Shown here: in pieces, positions 8,047-16,590 of the stretch
Layout: every line of letters starts with the position of its first letter
How positions within the stretch are numbered: position 1 is the first letter of the stretch
Assembly: GCF_041821065.1 (NCBI RefSeq)
Contig: NZ_JBGUAX010000013.1
Coordinates: 1-64,000, forward strand
Origin: Egicoccus sp. AB-alg2
Lineage (GTDB): Bacteria > Actinomycetota > Nitriliruptoria > Nitriliruptorales > Nitriliruptoraceae
Length of the DNA: 64,000 nt
Direction of reading: 5' to 3'
Translations under genes and position numbers: made by a program
Notes under the pieces: generated by a model
Seen by the model: the letters and a program-made list of their open reading frames with translations, nothing else
What the model was told of the DNA's origin: nothing
Database searches by the model: none

Positions 8047-9398
8047 GACGGCAACGCAAGCTCCTGGCATCCATCCTGGGTGCTGCACTGATGTTGACAG
8101 CCTGTGGCGGCGGGGACGCGAGTGAGCCCGCCGCCGTCGGCGACGGCGACGGCGCCACCGACGCCGTCGACGACCCCGAGGGCGACGAGGGCGACGCCGA
8201 GGGCGCGTCCGACGTGTCGGGCACCATCGACCTGCTGACCCCGCTGTTCGAGGGCTCCAGCGGTGCCGAGGCGCTCGAGGGCGAGATCCTGCCCGCCTTC
8301 TACGAGCAGTACCCGGACGTGACCGTCAACGTCGAGTACACGACCTACGGCAACCTCAACGAGCGCCTGACCACGGCGGTCGCATCCGGTCTCGTCCCCG
8401 ACGTGCTGATGATGGGCGTCGGCTGGATCGAGCCGTTCGCGTCGCAGGGGATCCTCGCGGACCTCGGCGAGCACGGCATCACGGTCGACGAACTGGCCGA
8501 GGACATCAACGAGGCCGTCCTGCGTGCCGCCCAGTACGACGGCAAGCTCTACGGCATCCCGCTCATGCTCGACGCCCGTATCGGCATCTATCGCAAGAGC
8601 ATGTTCGAGGAGGCCGGGCTCGACCCGGAGCAGCCGCCGACCAGCTGGGAGGAGCTGCGCGAGTACGCGATCGAGCTGACCGAACGCGACGAGAACGGCA
8701 ACCTCGAGCGGGCCGGCCTGGACCTGTTCGCGCACGACCTGCGCCAGATCTGGATGCCGTTCCTGTTCTCCAACGGTGGCGAGCTGTTCGACGACTCCGG
8801 CCAGGAGGTCCTGTTCAACTCGCCCGAGGGCGTCGAGGCGCTCGAGTTCATGAACCAGCTGGTCAACGAGGACGGCGTCACGGAGGTCGGCTTCGAGACG
8901 GGCACCGACCTGCGCCTCATCCAGGTCGACCAGGCCGCGATGATGATCGGCCACAACGACCTGTGGCGCATCGCCGAGGAGTCCAGCCCGGAGATCCTCG
9001 ACGACCTCGGCGCGTTCGTCATCAACGAGGAGCGGCCGGCGTTCTTCCACGGCGGCACGATCGTGAACGTCGCGGCGAACACCGACAACCCGGAGGCGGC
9101 GGTCGCCCTGGCGCGCCACCTGGCGGCGCCCGAGGCGTCGCTCATCGCCAACGAGCAGCGCGGCAACGTGCCCGTGCACAAGGACCTGCTCGACAGCGAG
9201 TACGTGCAGAACAACCAGCTGGTCCAGTTCGTGATGGAGAACCTGGAGCACGCCTACCCCGAGGGTGGCACCGAGGCCTGGATGGAGGCCCGGGGCAACT
9301 TCGCCACCTCGCTCGAGGAGGCCCTGCTGGGTGTCAAGAGCCCCAAGCAGGCGTTGGATGACCTGGCCGCGTTGACCGAGGCCGCGATCCAACGCTGA
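8043..9398 (+). CDS. ABC transporter sugar-binding lipoprotein
   Basis: A 451-residue extracellular solute-binding protein of family 1 type. It has a lipoprotein signal with lipobox LTAC (Cys21), followed by an acidic Gly/Asp/Glu linker (about residues 25-58) that probably tethers it off the membrane. The rest resembles carbohydrate-binding proteins of the CUT1 class. The ATG at 8043 overlaps the eda stop. Two permeases follow after a hairpin. It probably captures lyase-released oligosaccharides; substrate is inferred from context. Confidence 0.92.
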   Translation: MRRQRKLLASILGAALMLTACGGGDASEPAAVGDGDGATDAVDDPEGDEGDAEGASDVSGTIDLLTPLFEGSSGAEALEGEILPAFYEQYPDVTVNVEYTTYGNLNERLTTAVASGLVPDVLMMGVGWIEPFASQGILADLGEHGITVDELAEDINEAVLRAAQYDGKLYGIPLMLDARIGIYRKSMFEEAGLDPEQPPTSWEELREYAIELTERDENGNLERAGLDLFAHDLRQIWMPFLFSNGGELFDDSGQEVLFNSPEGVEALEFMNQLVNEDGVTEVGFETGTDLRLIQVDQAAMMIGHNDLWRIAEESSPEILDDLGAFVINEERPAFFHGGTIVNVAANTDNPEAAVALARHLAAPEASLIANEQRGNVPVHKDLLDSEYVQNNQLVQFVMENLEHAYPEGGTEAWMEARGNFATSLEEALLGVKSPKQALDDLAALTEAAIQR

Positions 9399-9405
9399 GC
9401 AGGAT

Positions 9406-9456
9406 CGAGGGTCGGGCGGTGCACCACCCCCCGCCGCGCCGCACCGCCCGCCCTCG
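9406..9456 (+). promoter_or_regulatory. Intergenic hairpin between binding protein and permease genes
   Basis: A long GC-rich inverted repeat: left arm 9406-9422 (CGAGGGTCGGGCGGTGC) pairs with right arm 9441-9456 (GCACCGCCCGCCCTCG), with one unpaired base. No T-run follows. In other sugar ABC operons, hairpins at this position stabilise the binding-protein mRNA or reduce read-through so that binding protein exceeds permease. That role is inferred here. Confidence 0.6.
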
Positions 9457-9489
9457 ACCTGTGACCCCGCACGTCAAGGAGATCGCCAG

Positions 9490-10437
9490 ATGAGCGCCAC
9501 CGCCCCCGAGGTGGAAGCGGGCGCCGTCGCCCGGCAGCCCGGACGGGTGGGCGGCCGGCGCCGCTATCCGCGTTTCGAACGTCGCCAGCGCCGCGCCGGC
9601 TACCTGCTGTGCGCACCGGCCGTGGTGCACATGGTCGCCTTCACGTTGCTGCCGGTGTTCGCGGCCCTGTGGCTGAGCTTCACCGATTACCGGGTCCTCA
9701 CGCCGCCGACCTGGGTGGGCATCGACAACTACGTCGCGATGTTCTCCGACCAGGCGTTCGTGAAGTCGATCTGGAACACGACCGTCTACACCTTCTTCAC
9801 CGTCCCCTTCGCGATGTTCCTGGCGCTGCTGATCGCGGTGGCCCTCAACGAGAAGATCCGGGCGCGGGCCTGGTACCGCGCCGCCTTCTTCCTGCCGCAC
9901 GTCACCGCCACGGTCGCCGTCGCGATGGTGTGGATCTGGATGTACAACCCACGGATCGGGCTGTTCAACGCCGCGTTGGGCGTGCTCGGGATCGGGCGGA
10001 TCAACTGGCTGGGCGACCCCAGCTGGGCGATGCCGTCGGTGATCCTGATGGGGATCTGGCAGGGGATCGGCGTCAAGATGCTGATCTACCTGGCGGCGCT
10101 GCAGGGCATCCCCGAGCACCTCTACGAGGCGGCCTCGATCGACGGGGCCAGCAAGCGTCAGCAGTTCGTCCACATCACGATCCCGATGCTGAAGTACGCG
10201 ACGTTCTTCGTCTTCGTGATCTCCCTGATCGACTCGTTCCAGGTGTTCGACTCGATCTGGGTCATGACCCAGGGTGGCCCGGTCAACTCCACGACCGTGA
10301 TGACCTACGAGGTCTACCGCAGCGCCTTCCAGAGCTTCCGGATGGGTTACGCCAGCGCCCAGGCGGTGCTGCTGTTCGCCATCATCTTCGTGCTCACCGT
10401 CGTGAGCAAGCGGCTGACGAGGTCCGACGATGTCTAG
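9490..10437 (+). CDS. Sugar ABC transporter permease (MalF type)
   Basis: A 315-residue integral membrane permease with about six hydrophobic segments. The EAA loop (EAASIDGASKRQQFVHITIP), which contacts the ATPase, lies at about residues 215-235. An AAGGAGA ribosome site precedes the ATG at 9490. It ends inside the start of the second permease (8-base overlap). No ATPase gene is present in this window, so a shared MsmK/MsmX-type ATPase elsewhere is likely. Confidence 0.93.
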   Translation: MSATAPEVEAGAVARQPGRVGGRRRYPRFERRQRRAGYLLCAPAVVHMVAFTLLPVFAALWLSFTDYRVLTPPTWVGIDNYVAMFSDQAFVKSIWNTTVYTFFTVPFAMFLALLIAVALNEKIRARAWYRAAFFLPHVTATVAVAMVWIWMYNPRIGLFNAALGVLGIGRINWLGDPSWAMPSVILMGIWQGIGVKMLIYLAALQGIPEHLYEAASIDGASKRQQFVHITIPMLKYATFFVFVISLIDSFQVFDSIWVMTQGGPVNSTTVMTYEVYRSAFQSFRMGYASAQAVLLFAIIFVLTVVSKRLTRSDDV

Positions 10438-11398
10438 CCAGACCGCCACGCCGCCCCCCAAGGACGCGCTGCAGCGCAGCGCCCCGCTGCGCCCCCCAGC
10501 GTCCCGGAAGCCCCGGGCGGCGGCCCCCTCCAGCCGCCGCCCGCGGGCGGGCCGGGTGGTGCTCTACGTGGCGCTGACGGCGGGCGCGATCTTCATGGTG
10601 CTGCCGTTCGTGTGGATGCTGCTCACCTCGGTGAAGACCCCGCAGGAGATCGCCTCGTTCCCGCCGACCTGGATCCCCCGCGAGTGGCGGTTCGGGAACT
10701 ACGTCGACGCGATGCGGGCCGCGCCCTTCGGCTACTACTTCCGCAACAGCCTCTTCATCGCGCTCGGGCAGACCACCGGGACGGTGGTGTTCGGCGCGAT
10801 GACCGGCTACGCCCTGGCACGGATGCGGTTCCGCGGCCGCGAGGTGGTGTTCCTGCTCTTCATCTCGATGATGATGGTCCCCACCTACGTCAAGGTCCTG
10901 CCGCAGTTCCTGATGATGAAGATGATGCCGTTCTTCGGCGGCAACGACTGGCTCGGACAGGGCGGCACCGGCTGGCTCGACACCTGGTACGCGCTCATCG
11001 TCCCCGGCGCGATCAGTCCGTTCGCGATCTTCCTGTTCCGCCAGTTCTACCTGACGCTGCCGAAGGACCTCGAGGAGGCGGCCCGGATCGACGGGATGAG
11101 CGAGTTCGGGATCTTCGCGCGGATCATGACCCCGCTGATCAAGCCGGCCATCGCGACCGTCGCCCTGCTGCAGTTCCAGAACAGCTGGAACAACTTCCTG
11201 TGGCCGCTGCTCGTCACCACGCGGCAGGACCTGCGGGTCATCCAGTTGGGCCTCGCCGTCTTCCAGCAGTCGGAGACCACGGCGTGGGCCTTCCTCATGG
11301 CCGGCACCACGCTGGCCACGATCCCGATGGTCCTGCTGTTCCTCGTTGCCCAGCGCTACTTCGTGCAGGGCCTGTCCGGCGTCGCCGTCAAGGGCTGA
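10430..11398 (+). CDS. Sugar ABC transporter permease (MalG type)
   Basis: A 322-residue partner permease. A proline/arginine-rich cytoplasmic N-terminus of about 40 residues precedes about six membrane segments. The EAA loop reads EAARIDGMSEFGIFARIMTP. It overlaps the upstream permease by 8 bases, so the two are probably translated together. It forms the import channel with the 9490-10437 product. Confidence 0.93.
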   Translation: MSSQTATPPPKDALQRSAPLRPPASRKPRAAAPSSRRPRAGRVVLYVALTAGAIFMVLPFVWMLLTSVKTPQEIASFPPTWIPREWRFGNYVDAMRAAPFGYYFRNSLFIALGQTTGTVVFGAMTGYALARMRFRGREVVFLLFISMMMVPTYVKVLPQFLMMKMMPFFGGNDWLGQGGTGWLDTWYALIVPGAISPFAIFLFRQFYLTLPKDLEEAARIDGMSEFGIFARIMTPLIKPAIATVALLQFQNSWNNFLWPLLVTTRQDLRVIQLGLAVFQQSETTAWAFLMAGTTLATIPMVLLFLVAQRYFVQGLSGVAVKG

Positions 11399-11459
11399 CG
11401 CCACGACCTGCCGGCGTCGATCACGCCGGCCCCCCACCTCGTCACGCCAAGGAGCACCC

Positions 11460-12224
11460 ATGCAGATCGACCTGACCGGCCGTCGGGCGCTGGTGACCGG
11501 CGCCGCCCACGGGATCGGCCGTGCCGTCGCCATCGCACTCGCAAAGGCCGGCGCCGACGTCGTCGTGCACTACGCCAACAGCGCCGACGCTGCCAAGCAG
11601 ACCGTCGCCGACATCGAGGAGACCGGTCGCCGGGCCGCCGCCATGCAGGCCGATGCGACCCGCGAGGACGAGGTCGAGCGGCTGGTGACGGACGCGCTCG
11701 AGTTCCTCGGCGGTGACCTCGACATCCTCGTGAACAACGCGGGCCATCTCGTCGAGCGGCGCCCGATCGCCGACATGGACACCGCACTGTGGCACCGGGT
11801 CGTCGACGTGAACGTCCTGAGCGCCTTCCTCGTCAGCCGCGCCGCGATCCCGTCGCTGAAGCGCGCCGGCGGCCGCATCGTGAACATGGGCTCGCTGGCC
11901 GGCCACAACGGTGGCGGCCCCGGCTCGGTCGCCTACGCGACCGCCAAGGCGGCCGTGCACGGCTTCACCCGCGGCCTGGCCAAGGAACTGGCCGGTGACG
12001 GGATCACCGTGAACGCCCTGGCGCCCGGCTTCATCGGCCAGACCGCCTTCCACGACACCTTCACGCCCGACGACGCCCGTCGCAACATCGTCGCCGGCGT
12101 GCCGCTGCAGCGCGAGGGCACGCCCGACGACGTGGCCGGTGCCGTCCTCTACCTGGTGTCGCCGCTGGCCGACTACGTCACCGGCCAGGTGCTGGAGGTC
12201 AACGGCGGCCTCCTGATGAAGTGA
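11460..12224 (+). CDS. Short-chain dehydrogenase/reductase, probable keto-uronate (DEH) reductase
   Basis: A 254-residue classical SDR with the cofactor motif TGAAHGIGRA near the N-terminus, NNAG, and the catalytic Ser...Tyr-x3-Lys (YATAK). The C-terminal VTGQVLEVNGG is typical of the FabG-like group. The ATG at 11460 follows AAGGAGC; the frame is open further upstream but without a good site. In alginate-type pathways an SDR reduces 4-deoxy-5-keto uronate (DEH) to KDG, and position between transporter and lyases fits that role. Homology alone would allow other substrates. Confidence 0.85.
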   Translation: MQIDLTGRRALVTGAAHGIGRAVAIALAKAGADVVVHYANSADAAKQTVADIEETGRRAAAMQADATREDEVERLVTDALEFLGGDLDILVNNAGHLVERRPIADMDTALWHRVVDVNVLSAFLVSRAAIPSLKRAGGRIVNMGSLAGHNGGGPGSVAYATAKAAVHGFTRGLAKELAGDGITVNALAPGFIGQTAFHDTFTPDDARRNIVAGVPLQREGTPDDVAGAVLYLVSPLADYVTGQVLEVNGGLLMK

Positions 12225-14080
12225 CGGCCGACACCGTCCGCTCCGGCGCTGCTCCTTCTCCCGGCAGTGCCGGCCACCAGCCGCCGCGCCGCGGCGGCTG
12301 GTGGCACGCGTACGTCTGTCCCGTGCACCACACCGAACTGCTGGCGCCGGACGTCGACGACCCGCGCGAGCACGTCTGTCCGCACGGCTGCCGGCTGGCC
12401 GGCGAACCGTTCGACAGCGCCGCGCTGGTGTACCGCTACCAGGCCGAGGCACGGCGGCTGCGGGTGCTCGCCCGCGACGCGGCCGCCGGCGACGCCGACG
12501 CCGGCGTCTCGGCCCGGGCGCTGGCGGTCCGACTGCTCGGGCTCCACGCCGGCGCCGGCACCGGCGACTGGAACGCCGACGCGGCCCCGTGGATGCTGCG
12601 CGGCAAGCTGTTCCACCAGGCCCTCACCGAGGCCATCTGGGCCACCAACGTCGGCCACGGGCTGTGGACCCTGCGCGACGCCGATCTGGTGGACGCGGAC
12701 CTGGCCACCGGCATCGCCCGCTTCGCCGCCGACGTGGCCGTCAACGTCATCGAGGCCCGTGACGTGCTCGTGCACGACCGGGCCGACTTCCCGAACAACT
12801 ACACCGCGTGGCTGAACGCGGCCGGGGCCGTCGCGTCCCACCTGGCCGGCGGCGACGCGGCGCGTGGCCCCTGGCTGCTCGGCGAGCACGGCCAGTACGC
12901 CCACGTGCTCGCGGCCACCGGCGCCGACGGCTGGGAGTGGGAGGGCGCCACCTACTACCACGTGTTCGTGCTGCGGGCGTACCTGCTGTCGATGCGCGGA
13001 ATCGAGGTGGCCGCCGTGCCCGCAGCGGTCCGCGACCGGCTCGCGCGGATGCTGGCCGTGCTGCCCGCCGTCGCCGCACCGGACGGGCGGCTGCCCGCCC
13101 TGCACGACTCGCCCTACCGGCGCGACGTCTCCGACCAGGAGGTCCTCGAGGTCGTCGCCATCGGCCGTCAGCTCGCGAGCGTCGACGGTCTCGATCCGCT
13201 GGCCTCGGCCGCGCGGACCTCGCTGGGCGAGCGCGACGACCGGCTCGACACGCGCCTGACCGGCTGGCTGCACGGCGAGCCGGCGGACCTACCGGCGCTG
13301 GCCGGCGGTGGGCCCTGCGACCTGTTCGAAGAGGTCGGCTACACGGTCCTGCGCGGCCGCGACGGCAGCTGGCGGGCACTGCTCGACCACGGCCCGCACG
13401 GCGGCTCCCACGGCCACCTCGACAAGCTCGCGCTGTACGTCGAGTCGGCCGCGGCCTGGCAGCCCGACGCCGGCATCACGCCCTACGCCAGCGGCATGCG
13501 CGACCACTACGGCAGCACGCTCGCGCACCCGACCTTCCGGGTCGACGGACGCGACCAGCAGCAGTGCACCGGCCGTCTCGAACGCTTCGACGTGCGCGGC
13601 GACGCGGTGACGGTCGTCGCGTCCGCCGACGACGCGTACCCGGGGGTCCGTGCCAGCCGCACGCTGCACCTGCACGGCGGCTGGCTGCTCGACGTCGTCG
13701 AACTCGCGTCCGCCGAGGTGAAGGGCACGGACGCGCATGAGCTCACGCTGCAGTTCCGGCCCGCCGTACCCGTCACGCTGCGTGCCACCGAGGACGGGTT
13801 CGCGATCCGGTGGCACGACCCGGCCGGGGACCTCGCGACCTGGCACGTGACCGACGCGGACGCCGTGTGCCGCCCCGTCCCGCTGCCCGGGCCCGCCGAC
13901 GACCCGATGACGAGCGCCACTGGCATCGACTGGACCGTCCGCGGCCACCACGCCCGGTTCTGCACCGTCTGGCAGCCGGCCGGCGAGGCCGAGCGCGACG
14001 CGGTCGTCGCCGTCCACCTCGAGCCCGACGGCGTCGTGGTCCGCACGGCCGCCGGCAGCACCCATCACCAGCCCCTGTGA
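12221..14080 (+). CDS. Heparinase II/III-like lyase, cytoplasmic
   Basis: A 619-residue protein without a signal peptide. An N-terminal Cys/His cluster (C33, H36, C53, C57) suggests a structural metal site. NNYTAW near residue 192 matches the active-site region of toroid-fold lyases. The heparinase II/III domain has GSHGHLDKL near residues 395-403. The GTG at 12221 overlaps the dehydrogenase stop (GTGA). Probably cleaves imported unsaturated oligosaccharides, possibly exolytically, to monomers for the KDG path. Substrate unknown. Confidence 0.85.
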   Translation: MTADTVRSGAAPSPGSAGHQPPRRGGWWHAYVCPVHHTELLAPDVDDPREHVCPHGCRLAGEPFDSAALVYRYQAEARRLRVLARDAAAGDADAGVSARALAVRLLGLHAGAGTGDWNADAAPWMLRGKLFHQALTEAIWATNVGHGLWTLRDADLVDADLATGIARFAADVAVNVIEARDVLVHDRADFPNNYTAWLNAAGAVASHLAGGDAARGPWLLGEHGQYAHVLAATGADGWEWEGATYYHVFVLRAYLLSMRGIEVAAVPAAVRDRLARMLAVLPAVAAPDGRLPALHDSPYRRDVSDQEVLEVVAIGRQLASVDGLDPLASAARTSLGERDDRLDTRLTGWLHGEPADLPALAGGGPCDLFEEVGYTVLRGRDGSWRALLDHGPHGGSHGHLDKLALYVESAAAWQPDAGITPYASGMRDHYGSTLAHPTFRVDGRDQQQCTGRLERFDVRGDAVTVVASADDAYPGVRASRTLHLHGGWLLDVVELASAEVKGTDAHELTLQFRPAVPVTLRATEDGFAIRWHDPAGDLATWHVTDADAVCRPVPLPGPADDPMTSATGIDWTVRGHHARFCTVWQPAGEAERDAVVAVHLEPDGVVVRTAAGSTHHQPL

Positions 14081-14115
14081 CCCACCGCCCGCCCGCACCG
14101 ACGGAAAGCTGTCCC

Positions 14116-16590
14116 GTGACACGCCGCACCATCCGCCTGTCCACGATCGTGCTGGTCGCACTGCTGGCGCTGCTGCCACTGGCCGGCACGGCGGCCGTGG
14201 CGGCGGATCCGCCCCAGGCGTGGGAGGTCGTCGAGGTCACCGCCACCTCCAGTGACGGCAACATCCCGGAGAACGTCCTCGACGGCGACCTCACCACCCG
14301 CTGGTCGGCGCAGACGCTCGACCCGGCCGACCCGGAACACCTGACGGTGGACCTCGGCAGCGTGCGGCCGGTCGGCTACCTCGGCATCGCCTGGCACCAG
14401 GGCGACCAACGCCAGGCCCTGTTCGGCATCGCCGTCTCCACCGACGGCGCCTCCTGGCAGACCGTCGCCGACGACCGCGCCTCCTCCGGCGAGGCGATCG
14501 ACCTCGAACCGGTCGCCTTCGACGACGTGGACCCCCGTGACGGTCTCGACGCCCGCTACGTGCGCTACCTCGGCTACGGCAACACCAACAGTGGCTGGAA
14601 CAGCGTCACCGAGGTGCGTGTGTATGCCCCGCACCCCGACGGAGCGGTCGTTGAGGAACTGGCCGGGAACGTGCCGCAGCCGGACCCCGACGCCGAGCCG
14701 TACACCGTGCCGGGGCTGACCGAACCCGACGGCAGCCCACGCGCGACCGAGGCGCCGGCCCCCACGACGGGACGCAGCCTGGACGTCACCGACTTCGGCG
14801 CGGACCCCGCCGACGACGGCAACGACGACGCGCCGGCGCTGCGGGCCGCCATCGAGGCCGCCGAGCCCGGCGACGAGGTCGTCCTACCGGCCGGCACCTA
14901 CGACCTCGTGTCGACGATGCCGAGCGACCGCTCGTCGAACGTGGCGTTGCGGAGCGGGGTTTCCCTGCGCGGCGCGGGCCCCGAGGCGACGATCCTGCGC
15001 TCGCACCTGTCCAGCGTCGACGGTGCCGGCAAGGTCCTGCGCGGCTACGGGGTCAACGACATCGAGGTCAGCGGGCTGACCGTGACCTCGACCTTCGACG
15101 GGCCGTTCTCCACCGACCACCGCGCGACCGACGCCGGCGGGGGGCCGCAGTACGGGATCTTCCTCACCGACGCGGCGACGCGCCCGAGTCAGCGGGTCCT
15201 GATCGCCGACGTGGTCGTCGAACGGTTCGAGCGGATGGGGGTGCGGATCGAGAACAGCAGCGACGTCGTCGTCGAGCGCGCGACCTTCCGCGACGCGACC
15301 GGCGTCGGCGGTGGCGGCCAGGGCTACGGCGTGTCGATCCAGGGGATCCCGAAGACCGACCGGCTCGGGTTCCCCAACGACAGCCGCCACAACGTCGTGC
15401 GCGACTCGACGTTCGTCGGGCCGCACCTGCGCCACGGCGTGCTGCTGCAGTTCTGGACCCACAACAACCTCGTCGCCGACAACACGTTCACGGAGATCGT
15501 GCTCGACGCCATCGACCTGCACGGCGAGGACGAGTACCTCAACGAGGTCCGTGGCAACGACGTCCGCGACGGCGCGGCCGCGGCGATCGCACTGGGCAAC
15601 ACCGGTGGCAGCCCGCCGTCCAACCACGACGCCTCGGGTCCCGGCAACTGGATCCATGGCAACGTGATCAGCGGCAACCGCGAGGGCATCAAGATCCACA
15701 TGGGCTCGCCGGACACGCTGGTCGAACGCAACACGATCACCGGCACCGCGTCACCCGACCGCGCCGACGCGATCCTGGTCCTCAACGCCCCGGGCACCGT
15801 CGTGCGCGACAACGTCGTCAGCGGCAACCGGGCCCCGGGGTTCTGGGGCATCCGCCTGGCCGTCGACCCCGGTGACGCCAACGCCGGTGGGGTCGGCGCC
15901 GGCATCCCCACCGACGTCACGATCACGGGCAACCGCGTGACCGGCAACACCGGCGGGCTGTGGGTCGCCGCCGGCGAGGACCTGACGATCGAACGCAACG
16001 TCATCCGCGGCAACGGCCAGGACGTGCGCATCGACGAGACGCCCGAGCCCGAGCCGGACCCCGACCCGCAGGCCGAGGTCGTCGCGCCGACGGACGACTC
16101 GATGATCGACAACGGCCAGCCAACGACGACGTACGGCGACGCGAGCCTGCTGAAGTGGAAGCAGAACGCCAGCGGCTCGATCCAGCGGCTGGTGTGGTAC
16201 CGCTTCGAGGTCGACGCGCCCGCCGACGTCGACCGTGCGGTCCTCGAGTTGTCGGCCAAGCTCAACGCCACGACGGCGACCGAACCGCCCTTCACCTTCG
16301 AGGTCCACGCCATCGACGACACGGGCTGGTCCGAGGACACCCTCACCTGGGACAGCGCCCCGGTCACCACCCTGACGCCGGCGACGAAGGTCGGTGAGTT
16401 CACGATGGCCGGACCGTTCGAGGCGGTCCAGCGCTTCCGCGTCGACGTGACCGACGCGGTGCGGGCCAGCACCGACGGCACCGTCACCCTGGTGGTGGGC
16501 GACCCGGCCGGCCAGGACGCCAACGTCGACAGCTATTCCAAGGAACGCGGCGACACCTCGCTGCGCCCGACCCTGGTGGTGAACCGATGA
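14116..16590 (+). CDS. Secreted right-handed beta-helix protein with discoidin and DNRLRE/CBM96-like domains
   Basis: About 824 residues starting at GTG 14116 after GGAAAG. A signal peptide (about 1-32) is followed by an F5/8-type C (discoidin-like) domain (about 35-170), a pectate-lyase-superfamily beta-helix (about 205-640) beginning TDFGADPADDGNDDAPALR and showing many N-x-[VI]-x-[GN] rungs, and a C-terminal domain (about 650-824) of the DNRLRE/CBM96 type. It may be a second extracellular depolymerase or an epimerase; beta-helix folds serve both. The frame is open upstream into the previous gene, but only the 14116 start gives a signal peptide. It overlaps the next gene by ATGA. Confidence 0.85.
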   Translation: MTRRTIRLSTIVLVALLALLPLAGTAAVAADPPQAWEVVEVTATSSDGNIPENVLDGDLTTRWSAQTLDPADPEHLTVDLGSVRPVGYLGIAWHQGDQRQALFGIAVSTDGASWQTVADDRASSGEAIDLEPVAFDDVDPRDGLDARYVRYLGYGNTNSGWNSVTEVRVYAPHPDGAVVEELAGNVPQPDPDAEPYTVPGLTEPDGSPRATEAPAPTTGRSLDVTDFGADPADDGNDDAPALRAAIEAAEPGDEVVLPAGTYDLVSTMPSDRSSNVALRSGVSLRGAGPEATILRSHLSSVDGAGKVLRGYGVNDIEVSGLTVTSTFDGPFSTDHRATDAGGGPQYGIFLTDAATRPSQRVLIADVVVERFERMGVRIENSSDVVVERATFRDATGVGGGGQGYGVSIQGIPKTDRLGFPNDSRHNVVRDSTFVGPHLRHGVLLQFWTHNNLVADNTFTEIVLDAIDLHGEDEYLNEVRGNDVRDGAAAAIALGNTGGSPPSNHDASGPGNWIHGNVISGNREGIKIHMGSPDTLVERNTITGTASPDRADAILVLNAPGTVVRDNVVSGNRAPGFWGIRLAVDPGDANAGGVGAGIPTDVTITGNRVTGNTGGLWVAAGEDLTIERNVIRGNGQDVRIDETPEPEPDPDPQAEVVAPTDDSMIDNGQPTTTYGDASLLKWKQNASGSIQRLVWYRFEVDAPADVDRAVLELSAKLNATTATEPPFTFEVHAIDDTGWSEDTLTWDSAPVTTLTPATKVGEFTMAGPFEAVQRFRVDVTDAVRASTDGTVTLVVGDPAGQDANVDSYSKERGDTSLRPTLVVNR

